A DNA stretch of 64,000 bases from Streptomyces natalensis ATCC 27448 (lineage in GTDB: Bacteria; Actinomycetota; Actinomycetes; Streptomycetales; Streptomycetaceae), in contig NZ_JRKI01000023.1 of the NCBI RefSeq assembly GCF_000935125.1, positions 1 to 64,000 on the forward strand, in the 5' to 3' direction. This document shows, in pieces, positions 17,866 to 26,346 of the stretch. Below the pieces are notes generated by a model. It searched no databases. It worked only from the letters and a program-made list of their open reading frames with translations, and was not told where the DNA came from. The position numbers and the translations under genes are program-made. Numbering within the stretch: position 1 is the stretch's first letter; each line of letters starts with the position of its first letter.

Positions 17866-18226
17866 CAATCACTTCCTTGAGAAGGTGCGTGGCGGGCAAC
17901 TGGGCAGGCGGAACAGGGCGGTTGACGCAGATCAGTTCCGCCGCCAGCAGATCGCTCAGCAGGACGCGGACCACCCCCAGGGGCAGTCCGGAGTCGGAGG
18001 CGATCTCGGCCACCGGGCGGGGGCGTTCGCCGCACAGTGCGAGGATGGCCCGCTGCTCGGGCGAGAGCGCCGGCGGGTTGCCGGTGGCGGGGCGGGATTC
18101 GGCCTGTACGACGGCCATCAGCGCGAAGGCCTCGCTGCTGGGCCTGGCCCGCCCCGCGGTCATCGCATAGAGCCGGACCATCGGCCCCGCTTCGTCGTCG
18201 TACCAGCGCGGGGTGGAGTCGCTCAT
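17846..18226 (-). CDS. cvnC: conservon DUF742 protein CvnC
   Basis: 126 residues, the normal size for DUF742 proteins. It opens MSDSTPRWYDDEAGPMVRLY and contains SPEQRAILALCGERPRPVAE followed by a helix-turn-helix-like segment (SDSGLPLGVVRVLLSDLLA) and the conserved end LLKEVIDGLRAL. The ATG lies about 10 bp after cvnB, and its end overlaps cvnD. It is a cytoplasmic part of the conservon complex; its biochemical activity is not established. Confidence 0.92.
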   Translation of the reverse strand: MSDSTPRWYDDEAGPMVRLYAMTAGRARPSSEAFALMAVVQAESRPATGNPPALSPEQRAILALCGERPRPVAEIASDSGLPLGVVRVLLSDLLAAELICVNRPVPPAQLPATHLLKEVIDGLRAL

Positions 18227-18236
18227 GGGCGGCCGG

Positions 18237-18656
18237 TCACTCCACTCCGGCGCGCTCGGGCGTGGCGAGGTGCTCGCCGACGCGCTTGACCAGGCGGGCC
18301 ATCTCGTAGGCGACCAGGCCGATATCGGCCTCGGCGCTGCTGAACACGCCCAGGCAGGAGCCGTCCCCCGCCGCCACGACGAAGAGGAAGCCGCCCTCCA
18401 GCTCGACCATGGTCTGGATGACCTGGCCGGCCGCGAAATGCCGGGCGACGCCCTTGGACAGGCTGTGGAAACCGGAGGCGATGGCGGCGAAGCGTTCGCT
18501 GTCTTCGCGGGTGAGCCCGCCGGACGTGCCGACGGCCAGGCCGTCACCGGACAGGACGACGGCGCAGCGGATCTCCAGTACCCGGGACACCAAGTCGTCC
18601 AGAAGCCAGTTGAGTTCACCGGAGAGGTGAGGGTGCTGGTGCTGGTCGGTGGTCAT
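18237..18656 (-). CDS. cvnB: conservon roadblock/LC7 protein CvnB
   Basis: 139 residues with the roadblock/LC7 fold: GELNWLLDDLVSRV, AVVLSGDGLAVG, AAIASGFHSLSKG, VELEGGFLFVVAAGDGSCLG. Roadblock proteins act as GTPase-activating partners of MglA/CvnD-type GTPases. Its ATG overlaps the stop of cvnA by 4 bp, so it is translationally coupled. A second, unlinked homologue is at 52141 in this window. Confidence 0.93.
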   Translation of the reverse strand: MTTDQHQHPHLSGELNWLLDDLVSRVLEIRCAVVLSGDGLAVGTSGGLTREDSERFAAIASGFHSLSKGVARHFAAGQVIQTMVELEGGFLFVVAAGDGSCLGVFSSAEADIGLVAYEMARLVKRVGEHLATPERAGVE

Positions 18657-21208
18657 GGGGCGGTTTCTCCTTGGGGGTCGTGGCCGGGGGCGGCGTCGTC
18701 AGGGGTGGCGTCGTCGGGGGTGGCGTCGTCGGGGGTGATCGGCCCGTGGGCACCGTCGCGCGGCGCCGTCGCGGCGCGGCCGCGGGTCCAGCCGGCGCGC
18801 AGGGACGCCATGGTGGCGCGGGCCTGTTCCGGGGAGCGGCGCGGTGCGGCGGTGACTTCGGTGCGGGGGACCCACTCCGGCTTGTGCTGGGGCTCGTCGC
18901 GCAGGTCCGGCGCGAGGCTGGCCTGGCGGACGCGGCGGGGCAGGGGGCCGTCGAGGTCGGCCGGGGCGGGCTCCGGCGGGGCGGGCCGCTCGGACATGGG
19001 CGCCTCCGGGGCGGGTGCGGTCCCTGCTACGGGCGGCTCGGGCGCTGCCGGGAGCGCGGCGGGCCGGCTGATCGCGGCGCCGAGCGCCCGCGCCCTGGCC
19101 GGACGCCGCCGGTGGTACAGCGAGGTCATCTCCTCCGGTGCTCCCCCGTCGTCCGGCGCGGCCTCGGCCAGTACGTCGTCGGGCAGCAGCACCACGGCGG
19201 TGACGCCGCCGTAGGCCGACGGCTGGAGGGTCACCCGCGCCTGCTGGCGATGGGCGAGACGGTTGACCACGAAGAGGCCGAGCCGTTCGGTGTCCAGGAG
19301 GTCGATCTCGTCGGCGTCGGCGATCCGGCGGTTGGCCTCGTCCAGCGCCTCGGTGCTCATACCGAGCCCGCGGTCGTGGATCTCCAGGGCGAGGCCGGTG
19401 CCCACCCGCTCGGCGTGGACCTGCACCTTGGTGTGCGGCGGGGAGAACGTCACGGCGTTCTCGACCAGTTCGGCCAGCAGATGGGTCAGGTCGGCGACCG
19501 CGCCGCCGGCCAGCCGGACCTCGGCGACGGCGCTCACCTCGACCCGTGCGAAGTCCTCGACCTCGGCGACCGCGGCCCGCACCACGTCCAGCAGCGGTAC
19601 GGGATGCCGCCAGCCGCGGCCGGGCGCGGCGCCGGAGAGGATGATCAGGCTCTCGGCGTGCCGGCGCATCCGGGTGGTGAGGTGGTCGAGGCGGAAGAGG
19701 TCCTCCAGTTCGGCCGGGTCCTCGGTACGGCGTTCCATGGTGTCGAGCAGGGCGAGCTGACGGTGCACCAGCAGCTGGCTGCGGCGGGCGAGGCTGACGT
19801 AGACGCCGGAGATTCCGCTGAGCGCCTCGGCGCGGTCGGCCGCGGCCTTGAGCGCGGTGCGGTGCACGGCCACCAGGGCCTCGCCGACCTGGCCCACCTC
19901 GTCGCGGCCGGCACCGCGGTCGGCGGGCAGCGGGGCGACGGCGTCGATGTCCACGGACTTGCCCGCGTACAGCCGCCGCAGCGACCGGGGCAGGTCACGG
20001 CCCGCGACGCGCAGGGCTGAGTTGCGCAGTTCCTCCAGCTCGATGACGAGCCGGCGGCCGATCTTGACGGAGATGAGCAGGGAGAGCAGCACACCTGCCA
20101 GGCCCAGGACCACGGCGAGGCCGGAGCCGCCGAGCGTGCCGAGGGACAGCGGGTCGGCGGTGCGGGCCGCGGCGGTGCCCGCCGAGCGCTGTGCGGTGCG
20201 CAGGGCGCGCAGCACGGTGCCGTGGGCGTCGCTCCAGTCGGCGGCGGGGACGGCGGTGGCGGCGCGGATGCCGGGACCGGCGTCGCGTACGGCGTCCTCG
20301 GCGGACCGCAGATCGCGGTAGGCGGTGCCGTTCAGGATCCGGTGGTAGGCGGCGGCGTCGGCGGGCGCCAGGTCGTCGACGGCGCCGGCGAACAGGTCGC
20401 GCTGGGTGTGCGCCGCGCCGGTGAAGGCGTCGAACTGGGCGGGCGACATCCGTCCGGCGGCCTGCGCGGCGCCCAGGGCCGCGTCCTCGCGGGAGAGGAC
20501 GTCGCGGGCGCGGGCGAGTTCGAGGACGACGCGCGGCTGCGAGGCGCCGGGCGGGTTCTGGAGGCCGCTCAGCGCGCCGAGGGTGGCCAGGCCGTGGTCG
20601 ACGATCTCGCCGTAGGCGCCGGTCGTTCGGTCGGTGGCGTCCTTGCCGGTGGTGTGCCGGGCGCGGAGCGCGGTCAGTTGGGCGGCATCGCGCATCAGGC
20701 GGTCGATGCGGCCGGGCAGTTGGGGGTCGACGTCCGCGGCGTCGGCGCTGCCGCCGTTGACGCCGTCGCGCAGTGCGGTCGCGGCGGCGTCGGTGGCCCG
20801 TCGGCGGTCGCGCAGGGTCTGCTGCCGTTCGGCGTCGGGTGCGGCGACGGCGCGGGCCGCGGCGCTGCGTTCGTCCTGTACGGCGGCGATGAAGTCACCG
20901 ACGGGGATCACCAGGGTGGTGTCGATCTCCTTGAGCCGGTTGAGGTCGGAGACGCTGCGCGCGGAGGTGACGGTGGCGAAGGCCCACAGGGCGATCAGTG
21001 AGACGACGGGGACCATCAGCAGCGCGACGATCTTCGACCGTACGGATCGGGGCATCAGCCGGGGCATCACGAAAGGGATGCGGGGCGCCCGGTGTGGCGC
21101 GCGGCGGGCCGTCCGGTGGCGGCCGTAATTGCCGCCCGTATTACCGGACTTGGGCGGCGGCGTTCCCCCTTCGGGCCCGGAATGGCCCGTGCTCTGTGGT
21201 GCGTGCAT
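18653..21208 (-). CDS. cvnA: conservon sensor histidine kinase-like protein CvnA
   Basis: 851 residues. A cytoplasmic, basic N-terminus leads to a membrane segment near residue 60 (IVALLMVPVVSLIALWAF). An extracellular nitrate/nitrite-sensing (NIT)-type domain follows, then a second membrane segment near 365 (GLAVVLGLAGVLLSLLI), a HAMP-like linker, a dimerisation helix and an ATPase domain with N-box ELVENAVTFSPPHTKVQV and HDRGLGMS. A low-complexity Pro/Ala tail ends in repeated PDDATPDDA. The usual phosphorylated His of the H-box is not evident, as in other CvnA proteins. It is the first gene of the conservon operon and its membrane receptor. Confidence 0.93.
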   Translation of the reverse strand: MHAPQSTGHSGPEGGTPPPKSGNTGGNYGRHRTARRAPHRAPRIPFVMPRLMPRSVRSKIVALLMVPVVSLIALWAFATVTSARSVSDLNRLKEIDTTLVIPVGDFIAAVQDERSAAARAVAAPDAERQQTLRDRRRATDAAATALRDGVNGGSADAADVDPQLPGRIDRLMRDAAQLTALRARHTTGKDATDRTTGAYGEIVDHGLATLGALSGLQNPPGASQPRVVLELARARDVLSREDAALGAAQAAGRMSPAQFDAFTGAAHTQRDLFAGAVDDLAPADAAAYHRILNGTAYRDLRSAEDAVRDAGPGIRAATAVPAADWSDAHGTVLRALRTAQRSAGTAAARTADPLSLGTLGGSGLAVVLGLAGVLLSLLISVKIGRRLVIELEELRNSALRVAGRDLPRSLRRLYAGKSVDIDAVAPLPADRGAGRDEVGQVGEALVAVHRTALKAAADRAEALSGISGVYVSLARRSQLLVHRQLALLDTMERRTEDPAELEDLFRLDHLTTRMRRHAESLIILSGAAPGRGWRHPVPLLDVVRAAVAEVEDFARVEVSAVAEVRLAGGAVADLTHLLAELVENAVTFSPPHTKVQVHAERVGTGLALEIHDRGLGMSTEALDEANRRIADADEIDLLDTERLGLFVVNRLAHRQQARVTLQPSAYGGVTAVVLLPDDVLAEAAPDDGGAPEEMTSLYHRRRPARARALGAAISRPAALPAAPEPPVAGTAPAPEAPMSERPAPPEPAPADLDGPLPRRVRQASLAPDLRDEPQHKPEWVPRTEVTAAPRRSPEQARATMASLRAGWTRGRAATAPRDGAHGPITPDDATPDDATPDDAAPGHDPQGETAP

Positions 21209-21223
21209 GAAATCCTCAAGAGG

Positions 21224-22006
21224 TCAGAGAGAAGCGGGGAGTTCGGCTTCGCGGAGCGATTGCGCGGAGGCGGATGCGGCACGTTCCTGGGCGGTCGGCG
21301 ACAATGCGACAAAGGCCACGGTGAGAAAGAGAAAGGAGCCGAGGACGACGGTCAGGGGAAAGATGAATTCCATGGGGGTGACCCCGGGAAGCGGTGCGCG
21401 GGAGGGCGCCAGCCGGATGTGCACGGCGGCCATTGCGGTGTAGTGCATGCTGGTGACGGCGAGCCCCATCACCACGGAGGCGATGGCCGCGCCGACCACG
21501 CCGCGCACGCTGAGCGCGGCCCACAGCGCGGCCGTTGCCGCGGCGACGGCGATGAGGACGGAGAGCGCGACCAGGGCCGGGTCGTAGGTGACGTGGCCGT
21601 GCAGGCGCATCGCGGCCATGCCCAGGTAGTGCATGGCCGCCACGCCGACGCCCGTGCCCAGGCCGCCGAGCAGCAGCGAGCGCAGCCGGGCCGAGCCATG
21701 GCCGACGGCGAAGACGCCGGCGCCGACGACCGCCATGGCGACCAGCAGGCTGAGGACGGTTCGCGGGACGTCGTAGCGGATCGGGGTGCCGGTGACGCCG
21801 AATCCGAGCATCCCGATGAAGTGCATGGTCCAGATGCCGGAACCGATGGCGACGGAGGCGGTCAGCAGCCAGTTGCGCCGGGCGCGGCCGGTGGCGGCGA
21901 GCGCCCTTACCGTGCAGCGCAGGCCGAGGGCGGATCCTACGCACGCCATCGCATAGGCGAGGACGGGGGATACCCAGCCCGCGCTGAAGTGGTGCATGTG
22001 GCCCAC
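21224..22006 (-). CDS. MHYT-domain membrane sensor
   Basis: 260 residues with seven predicted membrane helices. The MHYT signature occurs three times: MHFIGM, MHYLGM and MHYTAM, whose Met/His residues are thought to bind copper and sense oxygen, CO or NO. No GGDEF/EAL output domain follows, so this is a stand-alone sensor. It starts at a GTG behind AAAGGAA (an ATG lies three codons in). It reads in the same direction as cvnA and ends only 15 bp before it, so it is the likely first gene of a five-gene operon and may feed the conservon. Confidence 0.9.
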   Translation of the reverse strand: MGHMHHFSAGWVSPVLAYAMACVGSALGLRCTVRALAATGRARRNWLLTASVAIGSGIWTMHFIGMLGFGVTGTPIRYDVPRTVLSLLVAMAVVGAGVFAVGHGSARLRSLLLGGLGTGVGVAAMHYLGMAAMRLHGHVTYDPALVALSVLIAVAAATAALWAALSVRGVVGAAIASVVMGLAVTSMHYTAMAAVHIRLAPSRAPLPGVTPMEFIFPLTVVLGSFLFLTVAFVALSPTAQERAASASAQSLREAELPASL

Positions 22007-22583
22007 GGAGTTTCCTTTCGCGGATTCGGTTCGCGGCGACGGACGCTAACACGTGATCGTCTTGTGAAAGTCGTGCACATCTCGCGATTGATTCGCGCAG
22101 GAATACGGGGGCATTTCACGCAGCGTGGCACTACTGGCGAGTTCCGTGGCGGCGGCGCCGGTAAATGTCCGTCAATGCCCCGGCACCGGCACTCCTGATT
22201 GCGCGTCAATTCCGGACCGCTGACAGCCGGCCGCCATTTCGGCAAGGAAAATCGCCAATGAGAAAGGTCACGGGACATCGCGACCGTCACGGGGCGTGAT
22301 CCCGCTATGCGCCCCGAAAGGGAAAAAGCGGGCCGATAGGGGCGACCTGGCGGCACGTCATCCACTCGACACCGATCCGAAACATGGGAACAAACGAACG
22401 TGTGCGCGAGTGTTCGCCAGAAAGCGTGATCGATTCTGAAAGGGCTTTCGCAAGCGCAACGCATCGAGTGATGCTTACGGGGCGCAAGTGACGGGCTGCA
22501 GACCGTCACCGTGCCTCCGGTCGACATCCCTTGCTGGGCCGGGGAGTTGGTCCCACACACATGCTTCAAGGAGACAAAGCCAG
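22007..22583. other. 577-bp intergenic region
   Basis: Divergent promoter region between the MHYT/conservon operon (minus) and the 19-residue peptide gene (plus). It is less GC-rich than the surrounding genes, with several A-rich patches around 22240-22330 and 22380-22450. No known riboswitch or clear palindrome was recognised. Length and composition suggest long leaders or multiple promoters. Confidence 0.4.
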
Positions 22584-22643
22584 ATGAACATCCTCACCAA
22601 CGTGCTCGCCGGCGTCCTCCACCTCGTCGGCTGGCTCGTCTGA
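22584..22643 (+). CDS. 19-residue hydrophobic peptide gene
   Basis: A 19-codon frame encodes MNILTNVLAGVLHLVGWLV, with a strong AAGGAG ribosome site 8 bases ahead and a near-perfect 14-bp terminator hairpin 16 bases after the stop. The peptide is an amphipathic or hydrophobic helix with no charged residue apart from one His. The tidy gene structure (ribosome site, ATG, stop, terminator) and long private promoter region argue for a real micro-gene. I have an unverified impression that very similar peptides occur in other streptomycetes. Membrane-active or regulatory roles are possible; function unknown. Confidence 0.65.
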   Translation: MNILTNVLAGVLHLVGWLV

Positions 22644-22659
22644 CGTACCTGGCAACACG

Positions 22660-22693
22660 GCGCCGCCCCTCCCTGTCCCGGGAGGGGCGGCGC
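22660..22693. terminator. 14-bp stem terminator between convergent genes
   Basis: GCGCCGCCCCTCCC pairs with GGGAGGGGCGGCGC around the 6-base loop TGTCCC, followed by CTTTG. It lies between the 19-residue peptide gene and the end of the MHS transporter gene and should work in both directions. Confidence 0.85.
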
Positions 22694-22713
22694 TTTGCCG
22701 TCCGTACGGCGGG

Positions 22714-24015
22714 CTACTTCTCCAGCGGCTGCCGCGCCGTCTCCGACAGCGCCAGATAGACGACGAACGACACCAGGCACAGCACGGCCACATACCAGGG
22801 GAACAGCCCGGCGTTCCCCGCCTGCTGGAACCAGGTGCCGACATACGGGGCGGTGCCGCCGAAGACGGCCACGGTCAGGGAGTACGGGAAGCCGATTCCG
22901 GCCGCCCGCACCCGCGCGGGGAACACCTCGGCGTTCACGGCCGCGGCGATGGCCGTGTAGCCGGTCAGCAGCACCATGCCCGCGCACTGCACCAGCAGCA
23001 ACGAGATCCAGGCGGCGGAGACCAGATGGAGCAGCGGCACCGCCAGGACGGCAAAACCCAGCGAGAAGCCGAGCAGCAGCGGTTTACGGCCGATACGGTC
23101 CGACAGCAGTCCGCCCAGCGGTTGCAGCACGGCGAAGAACGCCAGCGAGAGGGTCCCGACGGTGAGCGAATCGCCCTTGTCGAAGCCTGCGTTGACCTGG
23201 GCATAGGTGGGGAGGTAGGTGGTCCAGGTGTAGTAGGCGATGGTGCCGCCGACGGTGATGCCGCAGATCAGCAGGGACTGCCGGGGATGGCGGCGCAGCG
23301 CCTCGAAGAGCCCGGGGCGCTCGGCCTGCCGTTCGGCACTCCTGGTCTCCTGGGCGCCTCGCCGGATCCACAGCCCGAGCAGGCTCAGCACCGCCCCTAC
23401 CAGGAACGCCACCCGCCAGCCCCACTGCCCCATCTGCCGGTCGCTGAGCTGCCCGGCGAGCAGCGCGGCGATCCCGGACGCCAGCAGCTGGCCGATGCTG
23501 GTGGAGACGTACTGGAAGCTGGAGAACAGTCCGCGCCTGCCGGGTCCGGCCGATTCGACCAGGAACGTCGTGGAGGCCGCGAACTCGCCGCCCACCGAAA
23601 GCCCTTGGACGAGCCGGGCGATCACCAGGACGACGGGCGCGAGCACCCCGGCACTCGCATAGGTGGGGGTGAGCGCGACCAGCAGGCTGCCGCCGCCCAT
23701 CAGCAGGATGGTGAGGGTCAGCGCGCTGCGCCGGCCGCGGCGGTCGGCGACCGCGCCCATCACCAGCCCGCCGACCGGCCGCATGAAGAAGCCGACCGCG
23801 AAGACCGCGAAGGAGGACAGCAGCGGCACCAGGGAGTTGCCGCTGCTCTTGGGGAAGATCTGCTCGGCGAAGTAGGCCGCCAGGAAGGAGTAGGCGTACC
23901 AGTCGTACCACTCGACGGCGTTGCCGACCGACGCCGCGGCCAGCTGCCGCAGCCGTGACGGCGGGCGGCCGTCGTCGACCGTCCGGTCCGGTGCTGTCTC
24001 CTGTGCGCTCGGCAT
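22714..24015 (-). CDS. MHS-family MFS transporter (metabolite:proton symporter)
   Basis: 433 residues with twelve hydrophobic segments and the metabolite:H+ symporter pattern: GNAVEWYDWYAYSFLAAYFA at the start, RPVGGLVMGAVADRRGRRS, and RLVQGLSVGGEFAASTTFLV. Family members take up dicarboxylates, shikimate, proline/betaine or related organic acids. It is adjacent to, and divergent from, the lactate-oxidation gene lutA, so an organic acid such as lactate is a reasonable guess, not shown by the sequence. Confidence 0.92.
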   Translation of the reverse strand: MPSAQETAPDRTVDDGRPPSRLRQLAAASVGNAVEWYDWYAYSFLAAYFAEQIFPKSSGNSLVPLLSSFAVFAVGFFMRPVGGLVMGAVADRRGRRSALTLTILLMGGGSLLVALTPTYASAGVLAPVVLVIARLVQGLSVGGEFAASTTFLVESAGPGRRGLFSSFQYVSTSIGQLLASGIAALLAGQLSDRQMGQWGWRVAFLVGAVLSLLGLWIRRGAQETRSAERQAERPGLFEALRRHPRQSLLICGITVGGTIAYYTWTTYLPTYAQVNAGFDKGDSLTVGTLSLAFFAVLQPLGGLLSDRIGRKPLLLGFSLGFAVLAVPLLHLVSAAWISLLLVQCAGMVLLTGYTAIAAAVNAEVFPARVRAAGIGFPYSLTVAVFGGTAPYVGTWFQQAGNAGLFPWYVAVLCLVSFVVYLALSETARQPLEK

Positions 24016-24192
24016 GGTCCTCCGCTTCCCGTCCTGCTTACGGTCCTACGGTCGTTCGCACGGCCCGTTCACGGCCGGCCGCCCGGTTCTTCTCCTGGGC
24101 CTGCCGCTGGGGCAGGATGAGCCGACAGGTGATCATGTACCGGTGGAACGGCCGGCCGCCAGAGCCCGCGGCGGCCGAAAGGAGAGGACACC

Positions 24193-24957
24193 GTGCGCGT
24201 AGCACTGTTCGTCACCTGTATCAACGACATCCTCCATCCGCGGACGGGCCAGGCGGTGGTCACGCTCCTGGAACGTCTGGGGGTCGAGGTCGCATTCCCC
24301 GCCGAGCAGTCCTGCTGCGGCCGGCCCCGGTTCAACACCGGCTACCGGCATGCCACCGAGCCGCTGGTACGCCGCTTCGACCGGGCGTTCAAGGACTACG
24401 AATACGTCGTCACCCCGTCCGGCTCCTGCGCCGCGATGGTGCGCGACAACTATCCGCGGATCGGTGCGAAGGCGGCTGCCGAAGGGCGCGGCCGGGAGCT
24501 CACCGATGCCGCGGCGCCGGCGGTGCCCAAGACGTATGAACTCAGCGAATTCCTCGTGGACGTGCTGAAGGTGGAGGATGTGGGTGCGTATTACCCGCAT
24601 ACCGTCACCTATCACCCCACCTGTCATGGTCTGCGGATGCTGGGCCTGGGAGACCGCCCGCGGCGCCTGCTGTCCCATGTCCGGGGGCTGGAGCTGCGCG
24701 AACTGCCGGGCGCCGAGGAGTGCTGCGGTTTCGGCGGCACCTTCGCGGTGAAGAATCCTGCGGTCTCGGCGGCGATGGGCGCCGACAAGGTCCGGCACCT
24801 CACCGGCACCGGCGCCGAAGTGGTCTGTACGGTCGACAACTCCTGTCTGCTGCACATCGGCGGCACCCTCGCCCGGCAGGGATCCCCGGTTCGCCCGGTC
24901 CATATCGCCGAGATCCTGGCCAGTACGGAGGACGCCACGGAAGGGATCCTGCGATGA
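24193..24957 (+). CDS. lutA: lactate utilization protein A, Fe-S oxidoreductase
   Basis: 254 residues with two cysteine-rich CCG-type domains: EQSCCGRPRFNTGY, then TYHPTCHGLRMLG, ECCGFGGTFAVK and VDNSC. These bind an iron-sulfur cofactor. LutA acts with LutB and LutC in oxidation of L-lactate to pyruvate at the membrane. Its TGA overlaps the lutB ATG (ATGA). Since lutB is broken here, this protein may no longer form a working complex. Confidence 0.93.
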   Translation: MRVALFVTCINDILHPRTGQAVVTLLERLGVEVAFPAEQSCCGRPRFNTGYRHATEPLVRRFDRAFKDYEYVVTPSGSCAAMVRDNYPRIGAKAAAEGRGRELTDAAAPAVPKTYELSEFLVDVLKVEDVGAYYPHTVTYHPTCHGLRMLGLGDRPRRLLSHVRGLELRELPGAEECCGFGGTFAVKNPAVSAAMGADKVRHLTGTGAEVVCTVDNSCLLHIGGTLARQGSPVRPVHIAEILASTEDATEGILR

Positions 24958-25523
24958 GCGGCACCGACCTCGGCATGCCCGCGTTCCCCCAGGCCGCGGC
25001 CGCCGCCACCCGCGACGGCCGGCTGCGCGCCAATCTCACCCACGCCACCCGCACCATCCGCGGCAAACGGGCCCGGCTCCCCAACTGCGGGGTGTGTAGG
25101 GTGCGTTGGAGTCCTCTCTGCCGTATGCGTCGTCGCTGTATGCGGGGCCTGCTACGAGGTGTGTCCGGTGGCCATCGACATTCCCGAGGTGCTGGTGCAC
25201 CTGCGGGAACGGGTGGTGGAGGGCGGCGAGGTGACCCGGCGCGGGACGCGGACGGTCCTCAGGCCCGCCAGGGGGCATGCCGCGGAGCGGGCGGCGATGC
25301 GGGCCGCGGGCTGGGTCTTCGATCACCCCGCGCGCTCCGCGCCGGGACGCGCCTTGCCGCTCGCACCCGGCGCCTCCATCCGCGGCGGCTGCCGGGGCCG
25401 GGGCGGGCCTGGTCGCAGACCCGCGAACTCCCGGCCGTACCGGCCGAGTCGTTCCGCGACTGGTGGCAGCGCACCCGCGGCACCGGCACGGCGTCCGCGC
25501 GGCAGGGAGGAGAGGGCAAGTGA
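24954..25523 (+). pseudogene. lutB: lutB remnant with large internal deletion and frameshifts
   Basis: The first ~40 codons match LutB (LGMPAFPQAAAAATRDGRLR, ANLTHATRTIRGKRA). The reading then jumps to the family's C-terminal region: SSLPYASSL in one frame, CGACYEVCPVAIDIPEVLVH in a second frame from 25141, GWVFDHP, then RALRAGTRLAARTRRL to RDWWQRTRG back in the first frame. Intact LutB is about 480 residues; roughly 300 codons carrying the LUD domain and one [4Fe-4S] site are gone, and at least two indels (about +2 near 25138, -1 near 25327) follow. A 189-codon frame stays open by chance, but its middle is nonsense. Confidence 0.88.
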
Positions 25524-26185
25524 ACAGCAGGGACGTGGTGTTGGGGCGGGTGCGGCGCGCGCTGGCGGATGTGCCGGGCGGCGAGCGGCCCGAGCGGGTA
25601 CCGGTCCGGCGCGACTACCTGCGGGTGCACGGCTCCCGTACGGCCGAGGAGACCGTCGAGCTGCTCGCGGAGAACCTCGCGGACTACCGGGCGGTCGTGC
25701 ACCGCAGCGATGCCGAGGGGCTGGCGATGCTGATCGGCACGCTGCTGGCGCGTCGCGGGGCGCGGACGGTGGCGGTGCCGGCGGGGCTGGAGCCGTGGTG
25801 GATGGCCGCCGCGGATGCCACCCGTGTTCCTGACCGCGCGGCGGCCACCGCCCGTGAACTCGACGCCGTGGACAGCGTGGTGACCGGCTGTGCGGTGGCC
25901 GTCGCGGAGACCGGCACCCTCGTCCTGGACGCGGGGCCCGACCAGGGGCGGCGCCGGATCACGCTGGTGCCCGACCATCACCTCTGTGTCGTCCGCGTGC
26001 CGGACCAGGTCGTCGGGTCGGTGCCCGAGGCGCTGGCGCGGCTGGATCCGCGGCGCCCGCTGACGGGGATCTCCGGCCCGTCGGCGACCAGCGATATCGA
26101 GCTCGACCGGGTCGAGGGGGTGCACGGGCCTCGGACCCTGGAGGTGATTCTGCTGACGGGCGGCGGGGCCGGGCCGTCGCTCTGA
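25520..26185 (+). CDS. lutC: lactate utilization protein C
   Basis: 221 residues from a GTG that overlaps the TGA of lutB. LUD-domain protein: RDVVLGRVRRALAD at the start, TVAVPAGLEPWWM, GCAVAVAETGTLVLDAGPDQ, ITLVPDHHLCVV and ISGPSATSDIELDRVEGVHG at the end, a conserved nucleotide-phosphate-like loop. It is the third subunit of the LutABC complex. It appears intact, although its partner LutB is not. Confidence 0.92.
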   Translation: MNSRDVVLGRVRRALADVPGGERPERVPVRRDYLRVHGSRTAEETVELLAENLADYRAVVHRSDAEGLAMLIGTLLARRGARTVAVPAGLEPWWMAAADATRVPDRAAATARELDAVDSVVTGCAVAVAETGTLVLDAGPDQGRRRITLVPDHHLCVVRVPDQVVGSVPEALARLDPRRPLTGISGPSATSDIELDRVEGVHGPRTLEVILLTGGGAGPSL

Positions 26186-26346
26186 GCGGCCGGATCGTCG
26201 GCCCGTCGCCCCCGCGGCGGAAATAGGCCGCTCTCCCCGGCCTGGACAGGTGTGCGACCCCGCTGTCAGTGGGGACTTTTACACTGATCGGGATGCCAAA
26301 TCCGCGTATGCGGTGCGGTGTTGTGCCGTCCGGGGGGAGGGAGCAG

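Noticed and set aside
24954..25523. Intact 189-codon lutB-like gene
   Set aside because: The frame stays open, but only its two ends match LutB. The middle is out of frame and the core domain is missing.
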